Part shown: piece by piece, positions 1 to 6,822 of the stretch
How the letters are laid out: every line of letters begins with the position of its first letter
Numbering within the stretch: the first letter of the stretch is position 1
From: Saprospiraceae bacterium
GTDB taxonomy: Bacteria > Bacteroidota > Bacteroidia > Chitinophagales > Saprospiraceae
DNA length: 8,102 nucleotides
Assembly (NCBI GenBank): GCA_020436955.1
Contig: JAGQWW010000106.1
Coordinates: 1-8,102, forward strand
Direction of reading: 5' to 3'
Position numbers and translations under genes: made by a program
Notes under the pieces: generated by a model
Database searches by the model: none
The model's input: only the letters and a program-made list of their open reading frames with translations
Told to the model about the DNA's origin: nothing

Positions 1-690
1 GTGCAGATATTAAAAGCAGGTCAAACCGGCATAAAAGCACATCCATTTCCGGGATTTTCAGCTTTGTATACTTCAGCTATGTTTTCAAGGCAATTGAAAG
101 ACAAACAATCCATCGACGATTTGTTGAACTACAGTTTTGGATTAATCTACGCCGGTGCTGTGAGTCTGGCAGTGGCAACTTTTTACTTCCAGGATGAAAT
201 CATGAACCTTCTATATGTAGATGCAAATGGTGCATTTGGACCGGTCTTGGGGTGGTTGATGTTTAGTTTTATAGGGGTAGCAGGAACCTATATCCTGGGT
301 ACCCTCTTGACGGCCAATGGCGACTTGAAAAGATTGAACTGGCTCTTCGTGATTGGCATAGTGGTCAATCTGGGGCTAAATCTGGTGCTGATACCTTTAA
401 AACAGGCAGAAGGGGCAGCAATTGCTACGGTAGTAACCCAATCCATAGTATTCCTGGGGCAATTTTTTCTGGTGCATAAAGAATTAAAATTTGCCTTTTC
501 TACAACACAAGTACTAAGATTACTTTTCTACCTGGGACTATGCTTTGGACTGGTTTCCGGTATCAAGGTTTTGATACCAATGGACTGGCCGATGGTATTT
601 TTGATAGCCATTTTGGTCCAGTTAGTTTTAGCGGTCCTTTTAAAATTGGTGAATTTTAAATTCCTTTTTGAATTTATTCCCCGTAAATAG
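1..690 (+). CDS. Wzx-like polysaccharide flippase, C-terminal part (5' end outside window)
   Basis: This is probably the C-terminal half of an integral-membrane flippase of the polysaccharide biosynthesis/MATE-like (MOP) superfamily, which moves lipid-linked sugar repeat units across the inner membrane. About six hydrophobic segments are visible, near residues 43-63, 80-102, 113-131, 138-158, 170-192 and 197-217. The stretch MFSRQLKDK (27-35) and the segment NLGLNLVLIP followed by GAAIATVVTQ (123-147) resemble the C-terminal half of such flippases. Family members usually exceed 400 residues, so roughly half is missing. The GTG at base 1 should not be taken as the true start, because the frame is open to the window edge. 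The first 20 or so residues look less like the family than the rest, so a frame problem upstream cannot be excluded. The following wzz-like and wzy-like genes support the assignment. The substrate cannot be inferred. Confidence 0.75.
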   Translation: MQILKAGQTGIKAHPFPGFSALYTSAMFSRQLKDKQSIDDLLNYSFGLIYAGAVSLAVATFYFQDEIMNLLYVDANGAFGPVLGWLMFSFIGVAGTYILGTLLTANGDLKRLNWLFVIGIVVNLGLNLVLIPLKQAEGAAIATVVTQSIVFLGQFFLVHKELKFAFSTTQVLRLLFYLGLCFGLVSGIKVLIPMDWPMVFLIAILVQLVLAVLLKLVNFKFLFEFIPRK

Positions 691-699
691 CGACATTTG
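667..699 (+). promoter_or_regulatory. Possible weak promoter before the wzz-like gene
   Basis: TTTG at 667-670 is followed after 21 bases by GACATTTG at 692-699. This matches the Bacteroidota -7 consensus TANNTTTG except at the first base. It would start transcription near 704, giving a leader of about 40 bases before the ATG at 747. The upstream element lies inside the end of the flippase gene, so read-through from upstream is equally plausible. This rests on consensus matching only. Confidence 0.2.
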
Positions 700-746
700 C
701 GGCTGTTTTAAAGCCTTCAAAGGCATATTAAAATTGAAAAACATAC

Positions 747-1898
747 ATGGAAAATAAAGACAATCTATTGGCAGGCATTGGAATATTATTCCGCAATAGG
801 AAATTTATCCTGACTATCACCGGGATTGTTTTTGTTGGCAGCATTATCATCGCGTTATTGTTGCCGGTTTATTTTAAGTCTTCAACCATCTTCTATGCAG
901 CCAGCCCGGATTTGAGCAATCCTGATAAAATGTTTGGTGGCGGCTCAGGTGAGTCCCAATATTACGGTACCAATGATGATGTGGATAGACTGCTTACCAT
1001 CGCTCAAGGTAATGAACTGCTGGATTATATGATTAGTGAATTCCATTTGTACAAACATTATGGAATTGATTCGACCAGTCCTAAATCGTCTTTTTATATC
1101 CGTGAGAAATTGCTGGGTCTCTACAATGTACAAAAGACCAAGTATGATGCAATTCAACTTTCTGTGGAGGATAAAGATCCAAAATTGGCAGCTGCTATGG
1201 CCAATGCGGCAAGGGATAAAATCACGGAAATAGCTAAAAATCTGGTAAAAACCAGTCAAAAGCAGCAGATGGATACCTACAAAGCATCCATCAAAGAAAG
1301 TACTGCCCAATTGAATACTTTGGGTGATTCCCTGGCAAAAATGCGTGAGCAATACGGAATTTATAATCCTGAAACGCAGGGAGAGATTTTGGCTACGATG
1401 TTAGCAAAAGCTCAGGGAAATGTCTCAGCTTTACAGGGAAAACTAAATGCAATGGTGGATGCTTCCGGTACGCCCAGAGATTCCATCAGAAGAGTAAGTG
1501 CAAATCTGAAAGGTGCAGAAGCGCAATTGGCCCAGGTAAAAACAGATGTCGAAAAATTTAACCAGGGAAGTGGTAAGGTTAGCGTTATGACCGAGGAGCA
1601 TGAAAATGGCAAAAAACAGATTAGTTGGGATTCGGAAAGATTGAAACACTGGGAAGCAGCTTATAGTGCCGATTATCCGGTTATTCATCTGGTTGAGACT
1701 GCAGCGGTGCCTATTGTAAAGTCCAGACCTATGCGTACTATCATCGTGTTGGCTTCCACCTTTGTGGCCTTCTTGTTCTCGATTATTGGTGCGTTGATTT
1801 ATGACCAATATGGAAAAGTGAATTGGAAAGAAGTCATCGATGAATCGGAAAACGGTACAGTGAAAAAATCTTCCAAGGGAATCCTACAAAACAATTAA
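747..1898 (+). CDS. Wzz-type polysaccharide chain-length determinant protein
   Basis: This is a polysaccharide co-polymerase of the Wzz family, an inner-membrane protein with a large periplasmic domain that sets polymer length made by a Wzy polymerase. The 383-residue protein has the expected layout. TM1 is at about 18-43, and a typical Wzz segment VEDKDPKLAAAMANAARDKI lies at 140-159. A long helical, probably coiled-coil region spans about 165-270. A Pro-containing stretch (VPIVKSRPMR, 321-330) leads straight into TM2 at about 328-352. The cytoplasmic tail is short and has no Walker A motif or Tyr cluster, so this is not fused to a BY-kinase. The ATG at 747 puts TM1 at the usual distance from the N-terminus. 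The leader is A-rich without a Shine-Dalgarno sequence. It ends 3 bases before the polymerase/ligase-like gene, so the two are very probably co-transcribed. Confidence 0.88.
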   Translation: MENKDNLLAGIGILFRNRKFILTITGIVFVGSIIIALLLPVYFKSSTIFYAASPDLSNPDKMFGGGSGESQYYGTNDDVDRLLTIAQGNELLDYMISEFHLYKHYGIDSTSPKSSFYIREKLLGLYNVQKTKYDAIQLSVEDKDPKLAAAMANAARDKITEIAKNLVKTSQKQQMDTYKASIKESTAQLNTLGDSLAKMREQYGIYNPETQGEILATMLAKAQGNVSALQGKLNAMVDASGTPRDSIRRVSANLKGAEAQLAQVKTDVEKFNQGSGKVSVMTEEHENGKKQISWDSERLKHWEAAYSADYPVIHLVETAAVPIVKSRPMRTIIVLASTFVAFLFSIIGALIYDQYGKVNWKEVIDESENGTVKKSSKGILQNN

Positions 1899-1901
1899 TA
1901 C

Positions 1902-3359
1902 ATGTCCAGTTTGGCTGCTACATTACAGGTGCCGCGCAAACCGCTGCTATGGGGTTTCGGCATATTGGTAGTGCTCAGCCTTTTCCTTGCCATTACAACT
2001 GAATATTATTTCCTGGCAGGAATTCCACTAGCTGCATTGATAGGATTTGTAACTATAACGGACTTCAAACTTGTTTTTTATTTGTTGTTGGCTTGTTTGC
2101 CACTATCCATGGAGGTAAATCTTCCTGGTGGATTTGGTACTGACCTGCCTTCCGAACCATTGATGCTATTACTCATGGGAGTGACCATCTTTTATGTGTT
2201 GGCGGAATGGCAAAATATAAAAAGCAGGTTTTTGTTACATCCGGTCACCTTGTTGTTACTGTTGCATATTGGTTGGATTGTATTAACTACCATAACCTCC
2301 AAGGATTTAGTCATCTCTATAAAGTTTGTCCTAGCTAAAATTTGGTATGTGACAACCTTCTATTTTTTAGCAAGCATTATTTTTAAAAAGCCAAAACGTA
2401 TCAAAAGGATGGTTTGGGCGGTTACCATTCCAATGGTTTTTACCATTTTGGTTATCCTTTTCAAGCATGCCGGGTATGGATTTTCTTTTGTAAGCATCAA
2501 CAAGGCTGTATCCCCTTTTTATCGCAATCATGTTTCTTATGCATGTTTGGTAGCTCTGATGTTTCCTATGGTTTGGATGGCTACCGGATGGTACAAAAGA
2601 TGGTCCTGGAAATGGATGTTTTTAGTGTTGGTGGTATTGATTTCCCTGGTAGGCATATATTTTTCCTACACTAGGGCTGCTTACGTTACCATTTTTATGG
2701 CGCTGGGTGGATATTTCATCATAAAGTGGAGATTGGTTAGATATACGTTGCTGGCAGCCATAATTGCTGTTAGTGCTTTGGTTGGGTACCTGGCTTACAA
2801 CAACAATTACCTTGATTACGCGCCCAATTACAATAAAACCATTACGCATAAAAATTTTGACAACCTACTTGAGGCTACTTATAAGGGTGAAGATATTTCA
2901 ACCATGGAAAGGGTGTACCGTTGGGTAGCTGCTTTTTATATGAGTAAAGAGGCTCGATTGACAGGGTATGGTCCGGGTAATTTTGTAAACTTTTACAAAC
3001 CTTATGCAGTTACCAGTTTTATTACCTATGTGAGCGATAATCCGGAACGCTCCGGAGTGCATTGTTACTATTTAATGACCCTGGTGGAACAAGGACTACC
3101 CGGCTTTTTGATATTTATACTACTGCTATTTGCAGTATTTATTAAAGGTGAAAACGTTTATCATTCTACCTCAAACAAAGAAAGGCAGAACCTTGTCATG
3201 ATGGCACTGTTGAGTCTGATAACCATGAGTGGCTTGTTACTGATAAATGACATGGTGGAGACTGACAAACTCGGTCCTTTTTTCTTTATGACCTTTGCTA
3301 TTATTGTAAATCAGGACATTCAAAATAAAAACCAGGCTTCGAAAACTGAAGATTTATAA
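1902..3359 (+). CDS. O-antigen polymerase/ligase family membrane protein (Wzy/WaaL-like)
   Basis: This is a polytopic inner-membrane protein of the Wzy_C/O-antigen ligase superfamily. Members either polymerise lipid-linked repeat units or transfer glycan to an acceptor on the periplasmic side. The 485 residues contain many hydrophobic segments. A characteristic region, GIYFSYTRAAYVTIFMALGG (251-270), carries S255 and R258. An extramembrane loop at about 298-385 holds TMERVYRW (334-341) and GYGPGNF (355-361). It is followed by H387 and LVEQGLPGF (394-402), which opens the next membrane helix, an order seen throughout this family. RNHVSYA (208-214) is another family-like segment. Its position 3 bases after a Wzz-like gene and downstream of a flippase favours a Wzy polymerase, but sequence alone does not separate polymerase from ligase. 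There is no Shine-Dalgarno sequence before the ATG, so translation may be coupled to the preceding gene. Confidence 0.82.
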   Translation: MSSLAATLQVPRKPLLWGFGILVVLSLFLAITTEYYFLAGIPLAALIGFVTITDFKLVFYLLLACLPLSMEVNLPGGFGTDLPSEPLMLLLMGVTIFYVLAEWQNIKSRFLLHPVTLLLLLHIGWIVLTTITSKDLVISIKFVLAKIWYVTTFYFLASIIFKKPKRIKRMVWAVTIPMVFTILVILFKHAGYGFSFVSINKAVSPFYRNHVSYACLVALMFPMVWMATGWYKRWSWKWMFLVLVVLISLVGIYFSYTRAAYVTIFMALGGYFIIKWRLVRYTLLAAIIAVSALVGYLAYNNNYLDYAPNYNKTITHKNFDNLLEATYKGEDISTMERVYRWVAAFYMSKEARLTGYGPGNFVNFYKPYAVTSFITYVSDNPERSGVHCYYLMTLVEQGLPGFLIFILLLFAVFIKGENVYHSTSNKERQNLVMMALLSLITMSGLLLINDMVETDKLGPFFFMTFAIIVNQDIQNKNQASKTEDL

Positions 3360-3380
3360 GACCCCAAAAATTGAACAAAC

Positions 3381-4166
3381 ATGAACTTGAATTTAAAAGG
3401 TAAAAACGCATTAGTTTGTGGTAGTAGTAAAGGTATAGGCAAAGCTGCCGCCTTTGAACTGGCCCAGCTCGGTGCAAACGTTACCCTCGTTGCCAGGACA
3501 GGTGAAAAACTGGCTGCTGTGAAACAAGAATTACCACGCGTTGCAGGTCAAAACCATGATTTCCTGGTTGCTGATTTTGGAAATATTGCTGACCTTCAAA
3601 AAAAAGTATCCGGACTTGTCGCGCTGAAACCCATTCATATATTGGTCAACAATACCGGTGGTCCAGGTGCCAGCCCGTTGATGGATGCTTCTCTGGATGA
3701 TTTCAAACAAGCATTTCAAAAGCATGTAATTTGTAATCACGTATTGACACGCCTTACCCTAAAAGGAATGAAAGCATCCAAATACGGTCGGATTATCAAT
3801 ATTATCTCAACCTCTGTCAAAGAACCTTTAAATGGATTGGGTGTCTCCAATACCATTCGAAATGCTGTTGCAAATTGGGCCAAGACCCTTTCCAATGAAA
3901 TTGGACAGACCGGTATCACAGTAAATAATGTATTACCGGGCTTTACCCAAACGGAAAGATTGACAGAACTAATCCAGCATAATGCAGAAGCATCGGGAAT
4001 GTCGGAAGAGACTATCATGAAAGCCATGCAAGCAGAAGTGCCACTTGGAAGATTTGCAGACCCGAAGGAAATAGCGGCAGCAATTGCATTTTTGGCTTCA
4101 CCCGCTGCTTCCTACATTACAGGTACTAACCTGGTGGTAGATGGAGGCAGGACTAAAAGCCTATAA
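3381..4166 (+). CDS. SDR-family (FabG-like) protein with altered catalytic tetrad
   Basis: This 261-residue protein has a short-chain dehydrogenase/reductase Rossmann fold. The cofactor loop reads CGSSKGIG (13-20), with Cys where classical members have Thr. VADF (63-66) carries the adenine-contacting Asp65, and VNNTGG (89-94) corresponds to the NNAG region. The C-terminal part fits the FabG pattern: NNVLPGFTQT (182-191), PLGRFADPKEIA (221-232) and YITGTNLVVDGG (245-256). The catalytic region does not. After S143/S145, the position of the YxxxK pair reads SNTIR (156-160), so Tyr is replaced by Ser and Lys by Arg. From memory, this resembles a known divergent group annotated as BKR-like SDR (CDD cd05344) that lacks the standard tetrad. 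Automatic labels such as 3-oxoacyl-ACP reductase should therefore be treated with caution. It lies 21 bases after the polymerase/ligase-like gene on the same strand and probably belongs to that transcript. The substrate is unknown. Confidence 0.85.
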   Translation: MNLNLKGKNALVCGSSKGIGKAAAFELAQLGANVTLVARTGEKLAAVKQELPRVAGQNHDFLVADFGNIADLQKKVSGLVALKPIHILVNNTGGPGASPLMDASLDDFKQAFQKHVICNHVLTRLTLKGMKASKYGRIINIISTSVKEPLNGLGVSNTIRNAVANWAKTLSNEIGQTGITVNNVLPGFTQTERLTELIQHNAEASGMSEETIMKAMQAEVPLGRFADPKEIAAAIAFLASPAASYITGTNLVVDGGRTKSL

Positions 4167-4169
4167 AAT

Positions 4170-4197
4170 GGCTATTGGCTATTGGCCTTTAGCTATT
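4170..4197 (+). repeat. Short heptamer tandem array (GGCTATT type)
   Basis: Four consecutive 7-base units begin 3 bases after the dehydrogenase stop codon: GGCTATT twice (4170-4176 and 4177-4183), then GGCCTTT (4184-4190) and AGCTATT (4191-4197). The last two units are degenerate. The unit differs by two transitions from GGTTACT, which is the minus-strand reading of the larger array at 4274-4333, so the two arrays are probably related. Confidence 0.7.
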
Positions 4198-4331
4198 TCC
4201 ATTGATTTTCCAGTTATTGTTGAAAAAAAAACATCCAAAAACATTTTACACCAAAATCAAGACGCTCTAATTTCCAGTAACCAGTAACCAGTAACCAGTA
4301 ACCAGCAACCAGTAACCAGTAACCAGTAACC
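4170..4331 (+). other. Imperfect long-range inverted repeat formed by the two heptamer arrays
   Basis: Bases 4170-4185 can pair antiparallel with 4316-4331. In RNA this gives 12 Watson-Crick pairs, 2 G-U pairs and 2 C x A mismatches over 16 positions, for example G4170-C4331, G4171-C4330, T4173-A4328, A4174-T4327 and T4175-G4326. The loop would be about 130 bases. Pairing deteriorates beyond 4186, where the left array degenerates. The right arm ends 5 bases before the ATG at 4337, so the helix could mask the translation start region of the ABC permease. The complementarity is directly visible; that the structure forms or regulates anything is inference. Because the right arm is repetitive, several registers are possible. 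Confidence 0.4.
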
Positions 4332-4333
4332 AG
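4274..4333 (+). repeat. Heptanucleotide tandem array (CCAGTAA)8 plus a partial unit
   Basis: Eight complete 7-base units begin at 4274, 4281, 4288, 4295, 4302, 4309, 4316 and 4323, followed by a partial CCAG at 4330-4333. All are CCAGTAA except the fifth (4302-4308), which is CCAGCAA. A degenerate single unit CCAGTTA also occurs at 4210-4216. The array ends 3 bases before the ATG of the ABC permease gene. Near-identical units suggest recent expansion by slippage. Seven bases is not a multiple of three, but an in-frame TAA at 4313-4315 closes the frame upstream of the ATG. Copy-number changes would therefore alter the leader or spacing, not the reading frame. There are no unique spacers, so this is not a CRISPR array. 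Confidence 0.95.
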
Positions 4334-4336
4334 CCC

Positions 4337-5557
4337 ATGTTTTTTCCGCTAAAAATTGCAAGGCGGTATTTATTTGCAAAGCGCAATACCAATGCCATCA
4401 ATATCATATCAGGTATTTCGGTGCTTGGTATTACCATTGGTACGGCAGCATTGATTATCGTGCTATCGGTTTTTAATGGGTTTGAAGAGCTACTATCTAA
4501 ATTATTGGGCGCGTTAAATCCGGACGTGAAAGTCACACCTTATACCGGTAAAACCTTTACACTGGAAGAGGGTCTGCTTGAAAAAATTAGGAACCTTGAT
4601 GGGGTAGTTGCGGTTTCTGAAACATTGGAGGAAGTAGCATTTTTTGAATACAAGGACAAGAAAGATTTTGGTGTTATAAAAGGAGTAGATGAATATTTCA
4701 CCACCGTAACTATACTTGATTCTACCATACGTGAAGGGAAAGTTGTTTTTGAAAAGGATGACAGTTATTACGCGGTCGTTGGTGGAGGCATGCGTAATAA
4801 GCTTTTTATAGATGTAGATGATCCATTTACAGCACTGGCTGTATATATGCCCAAACGCAACCAACGGGTAGGAGCAATGAGTCAACCCTTCCGAAAAATG
4901 TTTGCCTATCCGGTAGGCACCTTTGTCAATCAGCAGGATTATGACCAAAAATATATCCTATCCAGCATTGAATTTACTCGCCAATTATTAGGAGCTCCTG
5001 AAGAGTGCTCCGCCTTGGAAATTAAGCTGAAAAATGGTGATAAGGACCAGGCAACCATCAATGCTATCCGGGATATCCTGGGGCCGGATTTTCAACTAAA
5101 AAATCGCTACCAGCAGGATGAAGCTTTTATGAAGCTGATGAATGTGGAAAAATGGATGAGCTTCGCTATTCTGGTATTAATGATGATTTTGGTTTCATTC
5201 AATATGATTGGTAGCCTTTGGATGATCGTACTGGAAAAGAAATACGACATATCCATCCTGAAAAGTATGGGTACAGACGATACCAATATCCGCAATATCT
5301 TTTTGTTGGAAGGATTACTATTGACCCTTGTTGGAATCGTAGTGGGAACCTTACTCGCTGTAGGCTTTTATTGGGCTCAAACTACTTTCGGAATAATTTC
5401 TTTCCCAGGCGGTTTTGCCTTTGATTCGTATCCTATTGCCTTACGCCTCTCTGATATTTTCCTGGTTTGGTTTACCGTTGCTATAATTGGATTCCTGGCT
5501 TCCATACTGCCAGCCAGACGGGCTAAACAGGTGCCAGCTATGATTAGAGAAGAGTAA
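4337..5557 (+). CDS. LolC/LolE-like ABC transporter permease (FtsX/MacB family)
   Basis: This is an inner-membrane permease of the type that works with a LolD-like ATPase to extract lipoproteins from the inner membrane or to drive related envelope processes. The N-terminus (FPLKIARRYLFAKR, then TM1 at about 22-47 ending in IIVLSVFNGFEELL) is characteristic of LolC/LolE. A large periplasmic domain spans about 50-270. Three C-terminal helices follow, near 273-298, 320-346 and 371-391, forming the FtsX domain. KKYDISILKSMG (301-312) is the cytoplasmic segment expected to contact the ATPase, and LPARRAKQVPAMI (391-403) is the usual C-terminal signature. The length of 406 residues is normal and the gene appears intact. 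The ATG at 4337 is chosen because it gives the full N-terminal motif and because an in-frame stop lies at 4313-4315. No ATPase gene is present in the window. The leader consists almost entirely of the CCAGTAA array, with no Shine-Dalgarno sequence and no convincing promoter nearby. Confidence 0.88.
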   Translation: MFFPLKIARRYLFAKRNTNAINIISGISVLGITIGTAALIIVLSVFNGFEELLSKLLGALNPDVKVTPYTGKTFTLEEGLLEKIRNLDGVVAVSETLEEVAFFEYKDKKDFGVIKGVDEYFTTVTILDSTIREGKVVFEKDDSYYAVVGGGMRNKLFIDVDDPFTALAVYMPKRNQRVGAMSQPFRKMFAYPVGTFVNQQDYDQKYILSSIEFTRQLLGAPEECSALEIKLKNGDKDQATINAIRDILGPDFQLKNRYQQDEAFMKLMNVEKWMSFAILVLMMILVSFNMIGSLWMIVLEKKYDISILKSMGTDDTNIRNIFLLEGLLLTLVGIVVGTLLAVGFYWAQTTFGIISFPGGFAFDSYPIALRLSDIFLVWFTVAIIGFLASILPARRAKQVPAMIREE

Positions 5558-5559
5558 GG

Positions 5560-6768
5560 TTAGAGTTCAAACTCAAATACATATCTTAATTCTGCTCCAA
5601 AATGATTACTCCTTTCTCCTTTGGAGTTTGTTATGCCACCAGTTCCAAATTGATAAAATGAAAACAACTCAATAGACTTCCAATGTATCCCAAGTTGGAT
5701 TTTGTAGTTCAAATTTTGGGAAGCTAGTACTGAAGGATGGACAGCTTCATGACTGGTTTCATTGTTGCCAAAAATTCGGCTTTCCTGTCTGCGATAGTAT
5801 TGATTGGCCTTTATCTTTACAACGTCTCTCACATCAACCAGAAATTCGAGTAAGATTTTTGTGCCATTATCAAATTCATATGTAGTACCAATTCCAAGAT
5901 TAATATTGTAATAACTAACATCTAATCTGTTACTATAATAAAATGAATCATAAGGCCACGAGTTTCGAATAACTAATGAAGTGTCAGTGTAAAAAGCAAA
6001 GCCATCTGTACCAATATTAGAAGTTAGATAAATAGAAGGCTTTTTTAAGATGTTAAATCTCAAACCTGCACCCACAAATGGGTAGTTCACATTTTGTTCT
6101 AAAAAATGATACCTGCTACCGGAACTGATTTTTGAAGAAAAGAACTTGTACCCCATGGAAGGGTAAATAGCGAATTTTACAGGCTTTTTTTTGCTTAATA
6201 ATGAAAATGACCCACAGGCTTTATTGTATTTGGTAACGAGCTTTTTAAGTGCTTTACTGTCGTATTGGCAACTGTTGATCTCTTCTTGAGGAATAGCCGG
6301 ACAATCATTTAGGTAAATCATCAAAATCCCGAGGTAGAGTTTTTTTGCATACGCTTTATTATCCTGGATGTATTCTTCTTGTTCAAGGATTGATATTTCC
6401 TCTCCCTTCCGTATGAAATATTTGACTTCATTCATCGCCTTTTGATACGCAAATAGGTCGACAGTACCTTCAGCTAGTACTTCCGTAAAAATCGGTGTAT
6501 TGTAATCCTTGATATTTGTTTTGTTGATAGAGCTTTCAAAGTGAAGTATTTCATATTTTCTATCCTCAACTTCAATGGATGTCAAATTCTTATAAGAGAG
6601 TTTCGTTCCATCTAAAACCTGGATTACCTTTTCATTTTCCCAAGTCTTTTTGTCAATACTTGTTGTAATGTAGGTTCCATCAATATTCTTAATAACTGCT
6701 TGAATTTGAGCTTGAACGAAGGGAATAAATAGCAATACAAAAGAGATTGTCAGTAATCTAGTTTTCAT
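5560..6768 (-). CDS. Exported protein of unknown function, probable C-terminal outer-membrane beta-barrel
   Basis: I do not recognise a named family with a known function. The 402-residue product starts with a clear Sec signal peptide (MKTRLLTISFVLLFIPFVQA, probable cleavage between A20 and Q21). Residues about 21-190 form a soluble region that includes an Ile/Val/Asp-rich part (IEVEDRKYEILHFE, 65-78) and a helical segment with three Cys (C156, C167, C185) in the context NDCPAIP...YNKACGS. Residues about 196-402 alternate hydrophobic and polar positions with many Tyr, Phe and Gly (for example YYNINLGIGTTYEF, 286-299) and end in LRYVFEFEL, as expected of an outer-membrane barrel. Similar architectures are common in Bacteroidota. 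The start follows an A-rich stretch without a Shine-Dalgarno sequence. A weak -7-like TACTTTTA occurs on the minus strand at 6807-6800, without a convincing upstream TTG. The stop is 2 bases from the convergent permease stop. Confidence 0.8.
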   Translation of the reverse strand: MKTRLLTISFVLLFIPFVQAQIQAVIKNIDGTYITTSIDKKTWENEKVIQVLDGTKLSYKNLTSIEVEDRKYEILHFESSINKTNIKDYNTPIFTEVLAEGTVDLFAYQKAMNEVKYFIRKGEEISILEQEEYIQDNKAYAKKLYLGILMIYLNDCPAIPQEEINSCQYDSKALKKLVTKYNKACGSFSLLSKKKPVKFAIYPSMGYKFFSSKISSGSRYHFLEQNVNYPFVGAGLRFNILKKPSIYLTSNIGTDGFAFYTDTSLVIRNSWPYDSFYYSNRLDVSYYNINLGIGTTYEFDNGTKILLEFLVDVRDVVKIKANQYYRRQESRIFGNNETSHEAVHPSVLASQNLNYKIQLGIHWKSIELFSFYQFGTGGITNSKGERSNHFGAELRYVFEFEL

Positions 6769-6822
6769 TTTTTTTCATTGTGTTCTTAAAATCCAGGATT
6801 AAAAGTATTTATATTTTTATTA

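Noticed and set aside
698..726. Hairpin after the flippase gene as a terminator
   Set aside because: Only 4-5 base-pair stems can be drawn (GGCT...AGCC and GCCT...AGGC), with no following T-run, and the next gene is close and co-directional.
945..1352. Minus-strand 135-codon frame opposite the Wzz-like gene
   Set aside because: It is antisense to a gene with clear family features, has no promoter or recognisable domain, and is best explained as a shadow frame.
1800..1898. Fused tyrosine kinase domain on the Wzz-like protein
   Set aside because: The cytoplasmic tail after TM2 is only about 30 residues and lacks Walker motifs and a Tyr cluster.
4210..4231. A9 run as the U-tract of a minus-strand terminator
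   Set aside because: There is no stable GC-rich stem next to it, and no minus-strand gene ends here.
4274..4333. CRISPR array
   Set aside because: The units are 7 bases, directly abutting and without spacers; this is a simple tandem repeat.
4267..4536. Minus-strand open frame with a repeated LLVTGYW peptide
   Set aside because: The peptide repeat is only the translation of the 7-base array (three units make seven codons), and the rest is antisense to the well-supported ABC permease. There is no independent evidence for a protein.
4514..4948. Minus-strand 144-codon frame opposite the permease
   Set aside because: Its composition is irregular, with no domain, and it lies wholly inside a convincing permease gene on the other strand.
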